Shown here in pieces: positions 44,182 through 54,258 of a stretch of 64,000 nt of DNA; position 1 is the stretch's first letter; the number at the start of each line of letters is the position of its first letter. The notes below the pieces were generated by a model. It did no database searches. It was not told where the DNA came from and was given only the letters and a program-made list of their open reading frames with translations. This DNA is from Flavobacterium sp. 11 (GTDB lineage Bacteria > Bacteroidota > Bacteroidia > Flavobacteriales > Flavobacteriaceae). The position numbers and the translations under genes were made by a program. The stretch spans positions 868,001-932,000 of the forward strand of contig NZ_PEFE01000001.1 of assembly GCF_002754315.1 (NCBI RefSeq), in the 5' to 3' direction.

Positions 44182-44916
44182 TTAAATTTTTATTCCTTGA
44201 ACAACTGCTGCTTCTGTTTTCTCCATCAACTCAGCAAAATCATAATCTTTAACCGCTAACGGTTTATGTACTACAAAGGTAAGGCGATTTCCTAAACCTA
44301 AAGGGAAAAACCCGTATTTAACTATTTTCCAAGAATTGTTTATGCTTACCGGAACTACGTATGCCGAAGGCGCATACTTACATAAAATTTTCAACCCGCT
44401 TTGTGCAAACTCTTTTGGCTTACCCGTCTTGCTTCGTGTTCCTTCCGGAAAAATAACTGCAGAACGGTTGTTTTTTTCAATATATTCAGACAATCCTTTA
44501 ATTGCTGGAATGGCTTGTTTGGGATCTTTACGATCGATAAGAACAGAGCCTCCATGACGTAAATTAAACGACACACTTGGGATGCCTTTTCCTAATTCTT
44601 TCTTACTGACAAATTTACAATGAAATCGGCGGAAAAACCAAATCATAGCAATAATATCGTACATACTTTGATGATTAGACACAAAAATCAGAGGAACATT
44701 TTTTGGAATGCTTTCTATGTTTTCAAATTTGTACGTTGTTCCCAAAAGATTCGTGCATCGCAATAAGAAAAAATTCAAATAGTCGACACTTTTTTTATGG
44801 GCTTGATAACCAAAAACATTGAAGCAAACCCACTGAATTGGATGAAAAATAACCAATGTAAGACCGAAACATAAATAATAAATTACGGAAATGGGATACG
44901 AAATTAGTTTTTGCAT
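44182..44916 (-). CDS. plsC: 1-acyl-sn-glycerol-3-phosphate acyltransferase
   Basis: Adds the second acyl chain to make phosphatidic acid, at the inner membrane. 244 aa with an N-terminal membrane helix (about 5-27). The catalytic NHxxxxD motif is VSNHQSMYDII, followed by GSVLIDR and the FPEGTRSKTG glycerolphosphate-binding block. It is the first gene of a two-gene operon with the acyl-ACP desaturase. Confidence 0.94.
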   Translation of the reverse strand: MQKLISYPISVIYYLCFGLTLVIFHPIQWVCFNVFGYQAHKKSVDYLNFFLLRCTNLLGTTYKFENIESIPKNVPLIFVSNHQSMYDIIAMIWFFRRFHCKFVSKKELGKGIPSVSFNLRHGGSVLIDRKDPKQAIPAIKGLSEYIEKNNRSAVIFPEGTRSKTGKPKEFAQSGLKILCKYAPSAYVVPVSINNSWKIVKYGFFPLGLGNRLTFVVHKPLAVKDYDFAELMEKTEAAVVQGIKI

Positions 44917-44933
44917 GCTTTAAAAATTTGCCA

Positions 44934-44941
44934 CAAAAGTA
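44934..44941 (-). promoter_or_regulatory. -7 box upstream of plsC
   Basis: On the minus strand TACTTTTG, matching TAnnTTTG, 17 bp before the start codon. No -33 box was found. Confidence 0.4.
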
Positions 44942-45001
44942 AGAAATATATTTTTAGCGGTATTTAAATCCGAAACAATATACAGGCTCAACGTTTAATC
45001 G

Positions 45002-45009
45002 TAACTTTG
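45002..45009 (+). promoter_or_regulatory. -7 box upstream of rnpA
   Basis: TAACTTTG, matching TAnnTTTG, 32 bp before the start codon. No -33 box was found. Confidence 0.4.
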
Positions 45010-45041
45010 CACGTTAAAATCTATGTCTTTTTTCTATTAAA

Positions 45042-45464
45042 ATGAACTTCACTTACCCAAAAAACGAAAAGCTAAAAAGTAAAATAACCATTGGATTATT
45101 GTTTACCGAAGGGAAATCAGTATCTAAATATCCGTTGCGATTGGTGTATAAAGCCGGTTCTTTTGGCAATCCCGAAGTGTTGGGAGAAAAAATAAAAATG
45201 GGCGTTTCAGTTTCAAAAAAGAATTTTAAGAAAGCCGTAGACCGCAATTATTTCAAGCGTGTGTTGCGCGAAACCTATCGCCTGAACAAACACTTATTGA
45301 TTGATAATCTGGACCAACCGTATTCATTTATGTTTTTTTATCAAACGAAGGACCGATTAACGTACGAGGAAATTAATACCAAAACCATTCAATTGTTTGA
45401 GAAGTTTATTGCTCAAAATATTAAAAAACCAGAGTCAGAAAGCGATTCTATTTCTGAAATTTAA
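45042..45464 (+). CDS. rnpA: Ribonuclease P protein component
   Basis: The small basic protein that assists RNase P RNA in 5' maturation of tRNA. 140 aa; the RNA-binding helix is VSKKNFKKAVDRNYFKRVLRET, close to the family signature (K-x-A-V-x-R-N-x-x-K-R). The acidic C-terminal tail (PESESDSISEI) is an extension. rpmH, its usual neighbour, is absent here, as is normal in this phylum. The S41 protease gene follows after 108 bp. Confidence 0.93.
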   Translation: MNFTYPKNEKLKSKITIGLLFTEGKSVSKYPLRLVYKAGSFGNPEVLGEKIKMGVSVSKKNFKKAVDRNYFKRVLRETYRLNKHLLIDNLDQPYSFMFFYQTKDRLTYEEINTKTIQLFEKFIAQNIKKPESESDSISEI

Positions 45465-45572
45465 ACATTTGACATGTTCTAATTAAACAAAGTTGCGTTT
45501 AGATTTAGTCCTACATAATTATTTGGTGATTTATTCTTATTTTAGTGGCCTCAAATTTAGTTAATTAAACCT

Positions 45573-47207
45573 ATGAACTTCTTCAAAAAAAAATTCATAA
45601 TCCCCGTTGTCGCTTCGGCATTTCTGTTTATTGGTGCTAGTTTCAAAGACGATTTTTTTGAAATCGCCAAGCAAATCGAGATATTCACGACCCTTTTCAA
45701 GGAATTGAACCGAAATTATGTCGATGAAACGAATCCTGGTGACTTAATGGATAAAGCCATCAAAGGCATGTTAGCTAATTTAGACCCTTACACCGTTTAT
45801 TTCAACGAACAAGATGTGGTGAGATTCAAGATAAACAACACTGGAGAATATACTGGAATAGGTGCTTTATTGACTCGGAAAGAAGATAAATTAATCGTCA
45901 AGGAAGCCTATAAAAACTTCCCTGCGGATAAAGCGGGTCTTAAAGCGGGTGACGAAATTACTCAAATAGGTGATGTATTATTATCTGATTTCAAAGAAGA
46001 TGCTTCACAGCTTTTTAAAGGTGCGAAAAATACAAAAATCGACATCAAATACATCCGACAAGGAAAAATGAGCACCACTCAAATTGTCCTTGACGAAGTC
46101 GAAATCAAATCGGTTCCCTTTTTTGCAAAAATAGACGACAAAACCGGATATATTGTATTGTCACATTTTAATAAAAAAGCGTCATTCGAAACTAAAGAAG
46201 CATTGGAACAATTAAAAAAAGACGGTGCGGAACGAATTATATTGGATTTGAGAGATAATCCGGGAGGACTTTTGAATGAAGCAGTGAATATTTGTAATTT
46301 ATTTGTTCCAAAAAACGAGATTATTGTTACTACAAAATCAAAAATAGAAAAACACAACAGCACCTATAAAACAACCAAAGATCCTGTAGACACTGAAATT
46401 CCTTTGATTATTATTGTGAACGGCAGAAGTGCTTCGGCATCAGAAATTGTGGCTGGCGCTTTGCAGGATTTGGATCGTGCTGTGGTGGTAGGAAGCCGTA
46501 GTTTTGGGAAAGGATTAGTTCAAAGACCGGTGGATTTGACCTTCGGAACACAACTAAAAGTAACCATTTCACGCTATTACACGCCGTCAGGAAGATGCAT
46601 TCAAGCTTTGGATTATACCCGAAAAGATACAAATGGGAAAGCCATAAAGACCGAAGAGAAAAACTACAATGCTTTTAAAACCCGAAAAGGGAGAACCGTT
46701 TATGATGGTGGCGGTATTCAGCCCGATGTAGAACTGGAAGAAGCAAAATCAAGTCCAATTACGGATGCTTTGATAAAAAATGACGGAATTTTTAATTACG
46801 TAACTAATTATTATTATAAAAATCCCGATTTAGGAAACCGTATTCCTACCATTACCGATACTGATTTCTTGGATTTCAAACAGTTTTTAAAAGTGCAAAA
46901 ATTCTCTTTTGACACTGAAACAGAACTCGCTTTGAAAAACACTTTGGCAGTAGCCAAAAAAGAAAAAATAGAGGAATCCATCCTTACAGAATACCAACAA
47001 TTGCTTACTGCACTTCAAAAAAGCGAGAATGCATTATTGGATAAAAACCAAAAAGAAATTAAAAATCTGATTTTGGATGAAATCATTAAACGCTATCAAT
47101 ACCAAGAAGGATTGTATCAATATTACATCAAAAACAATTCAGAAATTAAGAAAGCAGTGAGCATTTTAAACAACAACTCTGAGTATAAGACTATTTTAAA
47201 AATATAA
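45573..47207 (+). CDS. S41-family C-terminal processing protease
   Basis: A 544-aa periplasmic serine protease with a signal anchor at about 5-25. A PDZ domain lies at about 85-165 (YTGIGALLTRKED, ADKAGLKAGDEITQIG) and the tail-specific protease domain at about 190-360. The catalytic dyad is S288 in GRSASASEIVAG and K313 in SFGKGLVQ, spaced by 25 as in CtpB and Prc. A helical C-terminal region of about 140 residues follows. The OmpA-type gene begins on the last base of its stop codon (TAATG), suggesting joint work in envelope maintenance. Confidence 0.95.
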   Translation: MNFFKKKFIIPVVASAFLFIGASFKDDFFEIAKQIEIFTTLFKELNRNYVDETNPGDLMDKAIKGMLANLDPYTVYFNEQDVVRFKINNTGEYTGIGALLTRKEDKLIVKEAYKNFPADKAGLKAGDEITQIGDVLLSDFKEDASQLFKGAKNTKIDIKYIRQGKMSTTQIVLDEVEIKSVPFFAKIDDKTGYIVLSHFNKKASFETKEALEQLKKDGAERIILDLRDNPGGLLNEAVNICNLFVPKNEIIVTTKSKIEKHNSTYKTTKDPVDTEIPLIIIVNGRSASASEIVAGALQDLDRAVVVGSRSFGKGLVQRPVDLTFGTQLKVTISRYYTPSGRCIQALDYTRKDTNGKAIKTEEKNYNAFKTRKGRTVYDGGGIQPDVELEEAKSSPITDALIKNDGIFNYVTNYYYKNPDLGNRIPTITDTDFLDFKQFLKVQKFSFDTETELALKNTLAVAKKEKIEESILTEYQQLLTALQKSENALLDKNQKEIKNLILDEIIKRYQYQEGLYQYYIKNNSEIKKAVSILNNNSEYKTILKI

Positions 47208-48013
47208 TGAAGAACTTATTTAGTCTACTCTTTTTGCTTACTTATAGTTATTTATCCGCTCAAATTAAAACCTCAGAAACCGTATATTTTGAATTTGATA
47301 AATACAATCTTTATACCGACCAAGTACAAACTATAGTCAATTTTATAAAAAGAGTCGATACTACAAAAGTCGAGTCCATACAGATTTATGGCTATTGTGA
47401 CGATAGAGGCGATAATGATTACAATTATAAATTATCAGACAACAGAGTAAAAACCGTTCAAGATATCCTGACTTCCAATGGTTTTAATAAAAACAAAATT
47501 GTTATTATCGAAGGGAAAGGTCGGGTGATTTTAACAACTGATGCTTTTGAAAATTTAAATGAAACCCGTTCCAAAAACAGACGCGTTGATTTACTCCTTG
47601 TAAAGAAAAACAGTTTTGGAAAAGGAATTTATAACTCCTTTCAGGACAACCACAAAGTTGGTGACCGAGTCTACTTAGACAATATTCTATTCCCTTTGGG
47701 AAGCAGCAAATTAACCGCACAATCTAAATTGGAATTAGACAAAATTTCAAAAATTTTACAAAAACAGAAAAACTTACAATTCGAAATTAAAGGACACGTA
47801 TGTTGTACTCCAAACTATTACGATGACGCCATAGACAAAGACAGCCGCGAAAGAAAACTTTCTTTGAATCGGGCCAAAAGCGTATACAAGTACCTCATGT
47901 CTAAAGGTATAAACAGCCTTAGAATGAAATATATAGGATGTGGAAACAAATTCCCTACGGGTTTAGGAGAAGCGTTAGACCGAAGAGTCGAATTCCTTAT
48001 TGTGAAAATTTAA
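47207..48013 (+). CDS. Protein with two tandem OmpA-like domains
   Basis: A 268-aa exported protein with a signal peptide at 1-18. Two OmpA-like peptidoglycan-binding domains follow: about 25-130 (VYFEFDKYNLYTDQ, IQIYGYCDDRGDNDYN, KSKNRRVDLL-like ending) and about 152-268 (ILFPLGSSKLTAQSKLELDK, FEIKGHVCCTPNY, ALDRRVEFLIVK). No beta barrel is present. Doubling of the domain without a barrel or lipobox is uncommon. It is coupled to the S41 protease gene and abuts the convergent acetyltransferase gene with no intervening base. Confidence 0.85.
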   Translation: MKNLFSLLFLLTYSYLSAQIKTSETVYFEFDKYNLYTDQVQTIVNFIKRVDTTKVESIQIYGYCDDRGDNDYNYKLSDNRVKTVQDILTSNGFNKNKIVIIEGKGRVILTTDAFENLNETRSKNRRVDLLLVKKNSFGKGIYNSFQDNHKVGDRVYLDNILFPLGSSKLTAQSKLELDKISKILQKQKNLQFEIKGHVCCTPNYYDDAIDKDSRERKLSLNRAKSVYKYLMSKGINSLRMKYIGCGNKFPTGLGEALDRRVEFLIVKI

Positions 48014-48457
48014 TTATTCTCTTTTCATCTCAATATGCGGAATATCATCTTCCAGATACATTTCGCTGGTTTGCACAAATCCGTGGTTTTCGTAGAATTT
48101 TTTTAGATACAACTGCGCTCCTATAGTGATTTTGCTTTCGCCAAAATGATGCGCAATACCTGCAATTGATTCTCGCATTAAGTCATGCCCCCATTTTCTG
48201 TCACGATAATTAGCATCAACAGTTACTCTTCCGATAGAAGCATTGTCAAAACTGATTCCGGGTTTGAATAATCTGGAATGAGCCACAATTTTACCTTCAA
48301 ATTCGCCAATAAGATGTAATGCTACTTTATCTTTCCCGTCAAGATCAAGATAAACGCAATTTTGCTCCACTACAAAGATCTCACTTCTTAATTGTAATAA
48401 ATCATATAGTTCGTGAACCGTTAGTGCGTCAAACGCCTTAATTTTCCATTGTAACAT
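48014..48457 (-). CDS. ElaA-type GNAT acetyltransferase
   Basis: A 147-aa cytoplasmic N-acetyltransferase of the ElaA group, using acetyl-CoA. I use ATG 48457 (MLQWKIKAFDALT); an upstream ATG at 48490 is less likely. Signatures: LQLRSEIFVVEQNCVYLDLDGKD, broken by short variable runs, the acetyl-CoA loop RVTVDANYRDRKWGHDLM, and AQLYLKKFYENHGF. The natural substrate of ElaA proteins is not settled. Its stop codon abuts that of the convergent OmpA-type gene. Confidence 0.92.
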   Translation of the reverse strand: MLQWKIKAFDALTVHELYDLLQLRSEIFVVEQNCVYLDLDGKDKVALHLIGEFEGKIVAHSRLFKPGISFDNASIGRVTVDANYRDRKWGHDLMRESIAGIAHHFGESKITIGAQLYLKKFYENHGFVQTSEMYLEDDIPHIEMKRE

Positions 48458-48506
48458 CGTGCCTGTTTTTATGTTTTTTGTATCGTACAAATAAAAGAAA
48501 ATAAGA

Positions 48507-49484
48507 TTATCTTTTCAATACATCTACTGATTTTATGATAGATTCCAATTCATGCATGAGATCGCGTTTTTCTTTAGACGGTGCATAACAAAAACCTTCT
48601 AAAACCAGAATCCGATTGTATTCCTTATCGACAATGGCATAATTGATAAATGGACCCGACATGAAATCATTATTTAACTCCCAAGTTCCCTTAGTTTCAT
48701 AAGTTTCCTTATCATCAAGAGTTATCTTGGAAAGATACGGCGCGTAAGCCTCTTCAGTAATCATAATAGTGTTGGGCTCAGTTCCACTGATGTATAATTT
48801 CCCGATTGAATCTCGCATTTTAATAATACTGGTGATTAAATCAGCCTCTTTTTTTATGGTGCTTAAAGGAACCTGATAAATTAAAAGACTGGTGTTTCCT
48901 CCAATGATTTCCTTTTTTAACCACATAAAATTGCTTTTGTGAAGCACGTATGCGTAACCGGAAGGAGCCTGTAATGTGATGTGGAATTTATTCGAAATTA
49001 CTTTTGGGTCAATATGGGATTGACCATTGATTCTCTGGCTTTCGGCTATTTCTGCCTCCTTGATCAGCTGAATCATTTTGGGCGCATTTTTTTCAATGCC
49101 TGCTATAATATCTGCACTTGTTTTGCCGGAGATGTGAAATACATTCTGAGGAGATGCATATTGATCTTTAGCAATCTCAAATTTATTTACTTCTCCTTTT
49201 TTTACCACTATAATCGCCCTGGTATCCGTCATGAAACCTTCCAAAAGCTTAACTGGATATTGATTGATGTTGAACAGTGGTTCTTCCTGTGGCAATCCAA
49301 TTACCGGAGATGCAAACTTGTTTCGAATGCTGTCCCCTACATCACCATTCCATAACTGATCGTCAATAATAACTGAAATAGTATTGATTTTACCCGATGT
49401 TTTTCGTGGCAAAGATTCATTTTCCTTTTTACAGGAAAACAACATCAAAGAAATCAGAAGAAGTAAAAAATGGGCTTTATTCAT
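48507..49484 (-). CDS. DUF4837-family lipoprotein
   Basis: A 325-aa lipoprotein with the lipobox LMLFSC (C18) after MNKAHFLLLLISL. The mature protein (ISVIIDDQLWNGDVGDSIR, FMDTDTRAI-like strands, YAYVLHKSNFMWLKKEI, GTWELNNDFMSGPFINYAI) fits the Bacteroidota-specific DUF4837 family, of unknown function. It is followed on the minus strand by the acetyltransferase gene and preceded by the lytic transglycosylase gene, 48 bp away. Confidence 0.85.
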   Translation of the reverse strand: MNKAHFLLLLISLMLFSCKKENESLPRKTSGKINTISVIIDDQLWNGDVGDSIRNKFASPVIGLPQEEPLFNINQYPVKLLEGFMTDTRAIIVVKKGEVNKFEIAKDQYASPQNVFHISGKTSADIIAGIEKNAPKMIQLIKEAEIAESQRINGQSHIDPKVISNKFHITLQAPSGYAYVLHKSNFMWLKKEIIGGNTSLLIYQVPLSTIKKEADLITSIIKMRDSIGKLYISGTEPNTIMITEEAYAPYLSKITLDDKETYETKGTWELNNDFMSGPFINYAIVDKEYNRILVLEGFCYAPSKEKRDLMHELESIIKSVDVLKR

Positions 49485-49532
49485 TGCTATTCAATTATAA
49501 AATAAAACCCAAATTTATAGAAGTTTATCGTA

Positions 49533-51593
49533 TTATCCGTTTATTTTTAACTTCATTCCGGGCTTGAGTTCTTCACTGCGAATACCGTTCCATTTTTTTA
49601 AGTCAGAAATGGTTACTCCTGGATATTTTTTAGAAATGCTATACAAGGAATCTCCTTTTTTCACATAATAATCAATCGCCTCTTTCTTAGAAGAATCAGT
49701 GATATTCGTTTTTTTCTTGAATGAACTTACCGTTGCTTTATTGGTATTGATAACTATTTCATCTTTGGCTACAATTAAAGTGGCGCCTATGCCAATCGTA
49801 TTATCCTGCAAATTATTCCATTGTTTTAAATCTGCTAATGAAGCACCGAATTTTTTAGCGATATTCCCTAAATTATCTCCTTGCAAAACAACATACTCAA
49901 TGTCTTTTCGTTCGGGACCTGAAACTAATTCTTCTTTACTGTCTGACACTTTTTTTGCAACCTGCAATGAAGCTCCTAATTGCACATTATCATTGGAAAG
50001 GTGATTCCATTCTTGGATTTCGGCAATAGTAACATCATATTTCTTGGCAATACTTCCTAAATTATCTCCTTTTTGAACCACATAAAGTGCAGATGCATTC
50101 GATACTACTGTTTCTGGTTGGGTAGTTTTTTTAGTTTTTTCTTCCTTATTGGCTTTCATTTCAGAAGCAACTATTCTTTCATTGCTCGAAATTTTCTCTG
50201 ATGATACCAATTCTGTTTTAGGTTCCTTCTTTAGAGTTGTCAAATCAGCACCAATAACTATTTTTAAACTTTTTCCATAAGCCAAAGCATTACTTTTAAG
50301 TTTATTCCATTTTTTTATGTCTGAAACATCAACGTCATATTTACTGGCAATCATACTCAGATTATCTCCGCGTCTTACTTTATAATAGGTTGTTTTGGGC
50401 AGTGCAATCTTCTGAATCGTGTAATTCGCAGTATCCTTTACAGCAAGGGCTTTTTCAATCTGAAATGGCTTTTCACGTTTGTCTGATTCATATTGAGTGT
50501 AGGCATAAATCTGAGCTTCATTAGACGCAAAAACGGCTATTTTTTCTTGTGGTAATCTCAAATAATGATTTTGATCATGATAAAACGGAATCACATTTAG
50601 CTTGTATGACGGATTCAAAACCTGCAATTGCGCCACTGGAACATCTAATAAATCTGAGATTTGCTTGAACGTCATTTGCTTCTTGATCATAATCGTATCT
50701 GTGGCAAAATGCTTTACTGCGGCTCTGTTAGGAACAATTCCGTGTTCTTTATGGTATTCATAAATGTACATTGTAGCAAGAAAAGCAGGTACATATCCTT
50801 GTGTTTCTTTAGGAAGATTTTTTCTGATATTCCAATAGTTTTGCTGTCCTCCAGAACGTCTAATGGCTTTAGCAACATTCCCCGGACCAGAATTATAAGA
50901 GGCCAAAACCAAATCCCAATCGCCAAATATTTTATACATATTTGTCATGTATTGCGCCGCGGCTTCACTGGCTTTCAAGGGATCGCTGCGTTCATCAACA
51001 TAGGAATCAATTTTCAACCCATATTGTTTTCCGGTTTGATACATAAACTGCCAAAGTCCTGTAGCACCCATTTTAGAAACTGCTTTTGGATTCAAAGCTG
51101 ATTCTACAATCGCCAAATATTTTATCTCCAAAGGAACATTTTGTTTCGCCAAAGCTTCTTCAAAAAGCGGAAAATAATATTCTGATGTGCCCATCAAGCG
51201 CTCAAAAGATTTCTTTCTGTTCTTTAAAAATGATTTAATGATATTTTCCAGACCTTGATTGTACTCAATATTGAAAGGTGATTTGGCATCCATTGCCGCC
51301 AATCTTTCTTTCAAAAGGGCTGTAGGCAATTCATAATCCACTATTTGGTCAATATTAATGTTCTTAATATCCTCGGATAAGTTGTTGTATAAATCTAGGT
51401 TTGTTAATTCTTTCATCCACAAACTGTCAACACAAGATGCTAAGTCATCTTTTATGAAGGTTTTCTTGATGGAATCTAAATAGGATAATTTTGTTTCTAC
51501 TTTTACAACGTCTTTATTTACAACTGTTTCTTGCGAAAATAAATGCACGGATGCTAATAGAAAAAACGATAAGGTGGTATTTTTTATATTCAT
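49533..51593 (-). CDS. MltD-like lytic transglycosylase with four LysM domains
   Basis: A 686-aa envelope enzyme that cleaves peptidoglycan glycan strands. Signal peptide 1-20; SLT catalytic domain about 150-265 with E164 in AIVESALNPKAV, then GATGLWQFM and ASYNSGPGNV. Four LysM peptidoglycan-binding repeats follow at about 400-445, 504-548, 567-611 and 642-686, each with a G-D-N/S-L start and N/W core (YKVRRGDNLSMIASKYDV and relatives), joined by lysine-rich linkers. Most MltD proteins have two or three, so this is at the long end. It heads a possible unit with the DUF4837 lipoprotein gene. Confidence 0.94.
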   Translation of the reverse strand: MNIKNTTLSFFLLASVHLFSQETVVNKDVVKVETKLSYLDSIKKTFIKDDLASCVDSLWMKELTNLDLYNNLSEDIKNINIDQIVDYELPTALLKERLAAMDAKSPFNIEYNQGLENIIKSFLKNRKKSFERLMGTSEYYFPLFEEALAKQNVPLEIKYLAIVESALNPKAVSKMGATGLWQFMYQTGKQYGLKIDSYVDERSDPLKASEAAAQYMTNMYKIFGDWDLVLASYNSGPGNVAKAIRRSGGQQNYWNIRKNLPKETQGYVPAFLATMYIYEYHKEHGIVPNRAAVKHFATDTIMIKKQMTFKQISDLLDVPVAQLQVLNPSYKLNVIPFYHDQNHYLRLPQEKIAVFASNEAQIYAYTQYESDKREKPFQIEKALAVKDTANYTIQKIALPKTTYYKVRRGDNLSMIASKYDVDVSDIKKWNKLKSNALAYGKSLKIVIGADLTTLKKEPKTELVSSEKISSNERIVASEMKANKEEKTKKTTQPETVVSNASALYVVQKGDNLGSIAKKYDVTIAEIQEWNHLSNDNVQLGASLQVAKKVSDSKEELVSGPERKDIEYVVLQGDNLGNIAKKFGASLADLKQWNNLQDNTIGIGATLIVAKDEIVINTNKATVSSFKKKTNITDSSKKEAIDYYVKKGDSLYSISKKYPGVTISDLKKWNGIRSEELKPGMKLKING

Positions 51594-51778
51594 ATTTTTA
51601 CGATCAAAGACCTATATTTCAAATGATTACAAAGCTTGTTTTTACAAACTTAACAGGTTTAAACTAAAAAATTCTATAAATATTGTTAAAAATGCAATCT
51701 TTCGTTCATTTGTAAAGAATTTTGACCGGTTTTAGAGGCAAAAAACCCTTTAAAAAATCAATTCTTGAAATTTAATGC

Positions 51779-51816
51779 AAAAAAACCTTAGCGGTATTAT
51801 TTACCGCTAAGGTTTT
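51779..51816 (-). terminator. Rho-independent terminator of pgk
   Basis: A perfect 15-bp stem, 51782-51796 with 51802-51816 (CCTTAGCGGTA / TACCGCTAAGG core), followed on the minus strand by seven T. The rest of the 289-bp gap to the lytic transglycosylase gene shows nothing further. Confidence 0.88.
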
Positions 51817-51882
51817 CATTGAATTCTGATACCGTTTATCAATTTGAAATCATTCAATTCTAACGGTTTTTATTTCTTTGTA

Positions 51883-53070
51883 TTAGTCAAGAATAGCTGC
51901 TATTCCTGGCAATGTTCTACCTTCAAGCATTTCAAGCATAGCACCTCCACCAGTTGACACATAACTCATTTTGTCTTCCAGACCAAATTGTTTTACAGCT
52001 GCTACAGAATCTCCTCCACCTACAAGTGAGAACGCTCCGTTTGCAGTAGATTCAGCAATAAAGTTCCCTAAAGCTATTGTTCCGTTAGCAAAACTTTCCA
52101 TTTCAAAAACACCTAATGGTCCGTTCCAAAGGATTGTTTTAGAATCCATAATTACTTTTTTGAAGTTTTCCAAAGATTTTGGTCCTGCATCAAGTCCCTG
52201 CCATCCATCAGGAATTTCTTTTACATCAACTATTTGAGTATCGGCAGTATTAGAGAAATCATTTGCTGCTACAACATCAACCGGAATGTGAATTTGAACT
52301 CCTTTTTCCTTAGCCAATCTTAATATTTCCAATGCCAATTCTTGTTTGTCATCTTCACAAATAGAATCTCCAATTTTACCTCCTAATGCTTTCACAAAAG
52401 TAAATGTCATTCCACCACCAATAATCATGTGGTCCACTTTGTCCAAAATATTCTCGATAACCGTAATTTTAGAAGAAACTTTAGATCCACCAAGAACTGC
52501 TGTTACCGGTTTTTCGCTGTTTTTCAAAACTTTGTTCAAGCTTTCAATTTCTTTAGCCAATAATAATCCGAAACATTTCTCTGTTGGGAAAAACTGAGCT
52601 ATAATTGTAGTCGAAGCGTGTGCTCTGTGTGCAGTTCCAAAAGCGTCGTTTACATAAATATCACCAAGTGACGCTAATTCTTTTGCGAAAGCAACATCAC
52701 CAGCTTCTTCCTCGTCATGAAAACGTAGATTTTCTAATAATAAAACTTCTCCAGCTTGTAATTTTTCTGCAGCAGTTTTAGCTTCCTCACCAATACAGTT
52801 TGAAGCAAACTGAACAGGTACTCCAAGTACTTCTGAAGTTGTTTTCAGGATATGTTTCAATGAATATTTTTCTTCAACACCTTTTGGTCTGCCTAAATGT
52901 GACATCAAAATTACGCTTCCGCCTTGAGCAAGAATAGCATCAATTGTAGGTTTTGCGGCTTCGATACGGGTTGCATCTGTTACATTGAAGTTTTCGTCCA
53001 AAGGCACATTAAAATCAACACGTATTATTGCTTTTTTAGTTGCAAAATCAAAATCGTTTAAAGTTTTCAT
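51883..53070 (-). CDS. pgk: Phosphoglycerate kinase
   Basis: The ATP-generating step of glycolysis (1,3-bisphosphoglycerate to 3-phosphoglycerate). 395 aa of normal length. Signatures: [17 protein letters not shown] at the N-terminus, [29 protein letters not shown] and the nucleotide loop [13 protein letters not shown]. It is a single-gene unit with its own terminator. Confidence 0.98.
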   Translation of the reverse strand: MKTLNDFDFATKKAIIRVDFNVPLDENFNVTDATRIEAAKPTIDAILAQGGSVILMSHLGRPKGVEEKYSLKHILKTTSEVLGVPVQFASNCIGEEAKTAAEKLQAGEVLLLENLRFHDEEEAGDVAFAKELASLGDIYVNDAFGTAHRAHASTTIIAQFFPTEKCFGLLLAKEIESLNKVLKNSEKPVTAVLGGSKVSSKITVIENILDKVDHMIIGGGMTFTFVKALGGKIGDSICEDDKQELALEILRLAKEKGVQIHIPVDVVAANDFSNTADTQIVDVKEIPDGWQGLDAGPKSLENFKKVIMDSKTILWNGPLGVFEMESFANGTIALGNFIAESTANGAFSLVGGGDSVAAVKQFGLEDKMSYVSTGGGAMLEMLEGRTLPGIAAILD

Positions 53071-53107
53071 TAAGTATATTTTTAGTTTGTTTTTTTTGAA
53101 AGAATAA

Positions 53108-53115
53108 CAAATATA
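53108..53115 (-). promoter_or_regulatory. -7 box upstream of pgk
   Basis: On the minus strand TATATTTG, matching TAnnTTTG, 37 bp before the pgk start codon. No clear -33 partner. Confidence 0.4.
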
Positions 53116-53240
53116 GAACTTTTAAATTATTATTAAATTTGAAAAACTTAGAAAAATATAGCTTTTACCAACGAAATCGTTGTAAATTAATAGTTAATGC
53201 AATTTTTTATATCAAAAACTAAGAAAATAAATAAGAATAA

Positions 53241-54212
53241 TCAATCGTGAACCGGACTTTGCGTACAAGGACAGTTGCTGATTCCTGCCAGAAAATCAAG
53301 TCCAATTGTAACAACATGGGTTCCTGAGTTGTATGCCATCAACTGATTCAGGGTAAGTTGATAAGAATATCCAAAATAAAAATTAGACTTCTTGAAACCA
53401 ACCATTGGCCCTAAATTTAACGGTTTGAAAAACTGATCATTCAAAAAACGATAGGAAATTCCAGCCCAATAATAATCCTCATACTTGTTGAATTGTCTGT
53501 ATTTTATATTCACATCCGTACTGGAACGTTGGTCACTGGCAAAATATTGATAGAAAACGGATGGCTCATATTCAATCCTGTTATTCGTGGGACTTTTAAA
53601 AACATATCCGGAGTAAACCTGATAATTTCTTAGTAATACCGGCTCAACTCCTGAAAACTTATCGGCATTTTTATTTAAAATATTACTGGCATTAAGACTC
53701 AAATAAAATGATTTATTTCTGTACAATGCACCAATATCAAAGTTGTTATTGGATACAAATCGGTTGTCCGTGATGCTTGGATCCAGAACAGGAGCTTCGT
53801 ATGTTGTATTGAAATTATTAATGTCTATTTTAAAGTTATTAATGTTATATGACATCCCAAAAGACAAGTATTGTTTTGAATAATAATCTAGTATTAAGTG
53901 ATGTGCAAAGGATAGTTTAAGTCCAGTTTGTCTGGTGTTTCCATTGCTGTCATTGTACAACGATATCCCTACTCCTGATTGATCCGCAATTCTAAAATCA
54001 GCATAAACGGACTGATTATCCGGAGCGTCTTTTATGCCAACCCATTGCGTAAGTCCATTGGCTCTAATTTTCAGGTTATCACCAATACCTGCGAATGTTG
54101 GTGATATTACAAAATGATTGTCTGCTAAATATTGTGTAAAAACAGGCAAATTTAACTCCTGACTGTAGCCCGAAGTTACAGTCAAGAGAAGGAGTACTAT
54201 TATTTTTTTCAT
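53241..54212 (-). CDS. PorP/SprF-family T9SS-associated outer membrane protein
   Basis: A predicted beta-barrel protein of 323 aa from ATG 54212, which opens the signal peptide (MKKIIVLLLLTVTSGYSQ); the frame extends to 54245 with a less suitable start. The typical PorP/SprF pattern is seen: FTQYLADNHFVISPTFAGIGDN, VGISLYNDSNGNTRQTGLKL, LSFGMSYNI and a terminal strand VVTIGLDFLAG, followed by a CPC tail. In F. johnsoniae the SprF gene lies directly behind sprB and its product is needed to export SprB. The same order is found here, 46 bp behind the giant repeat gene. Confidence 0.92.
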   Translation of the reverse strand: MKKIIVLLLLTVTSGYSQELNLPVFTQYLADNHFVISPTFAGIGDNLKIRANGLTQWVGIKDAPDNQSVYADFRIADQSGVGISLYNDSNGNTRQTGLKLSFAHHLILDYYSKQYLSFGMSYNINNFKIDINNFNTTYEAPVLDPSITDNRFVSNNNFDIGALYRNKSFYLSLNASNILNKNADKFSGVEPVLLRNYQVYSGYVFKSPTNNRIEYEPSVFYQYFASDQRSSTDVNIKYRQFNKYEDYYWAGISYRFLNDQFFKPLNLGPMVGFKKSNFYFGYSYQLTLNQLMAYNSGTHVVTIGLDFLAGISNCPCTQSPVHD

Positions 54213-54258
54213 TTGGATCATTTTAATTTGGGACAACTTGATCATCAGTGTTTATTTA

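Noticed and set aside
53169..53182. CAACGA / TCGTTG hairpin behind the PorP/SprF-like gene as terminator
   Set aside because: The stem is only 5-6 bp and no T tract follows on the minus strand.
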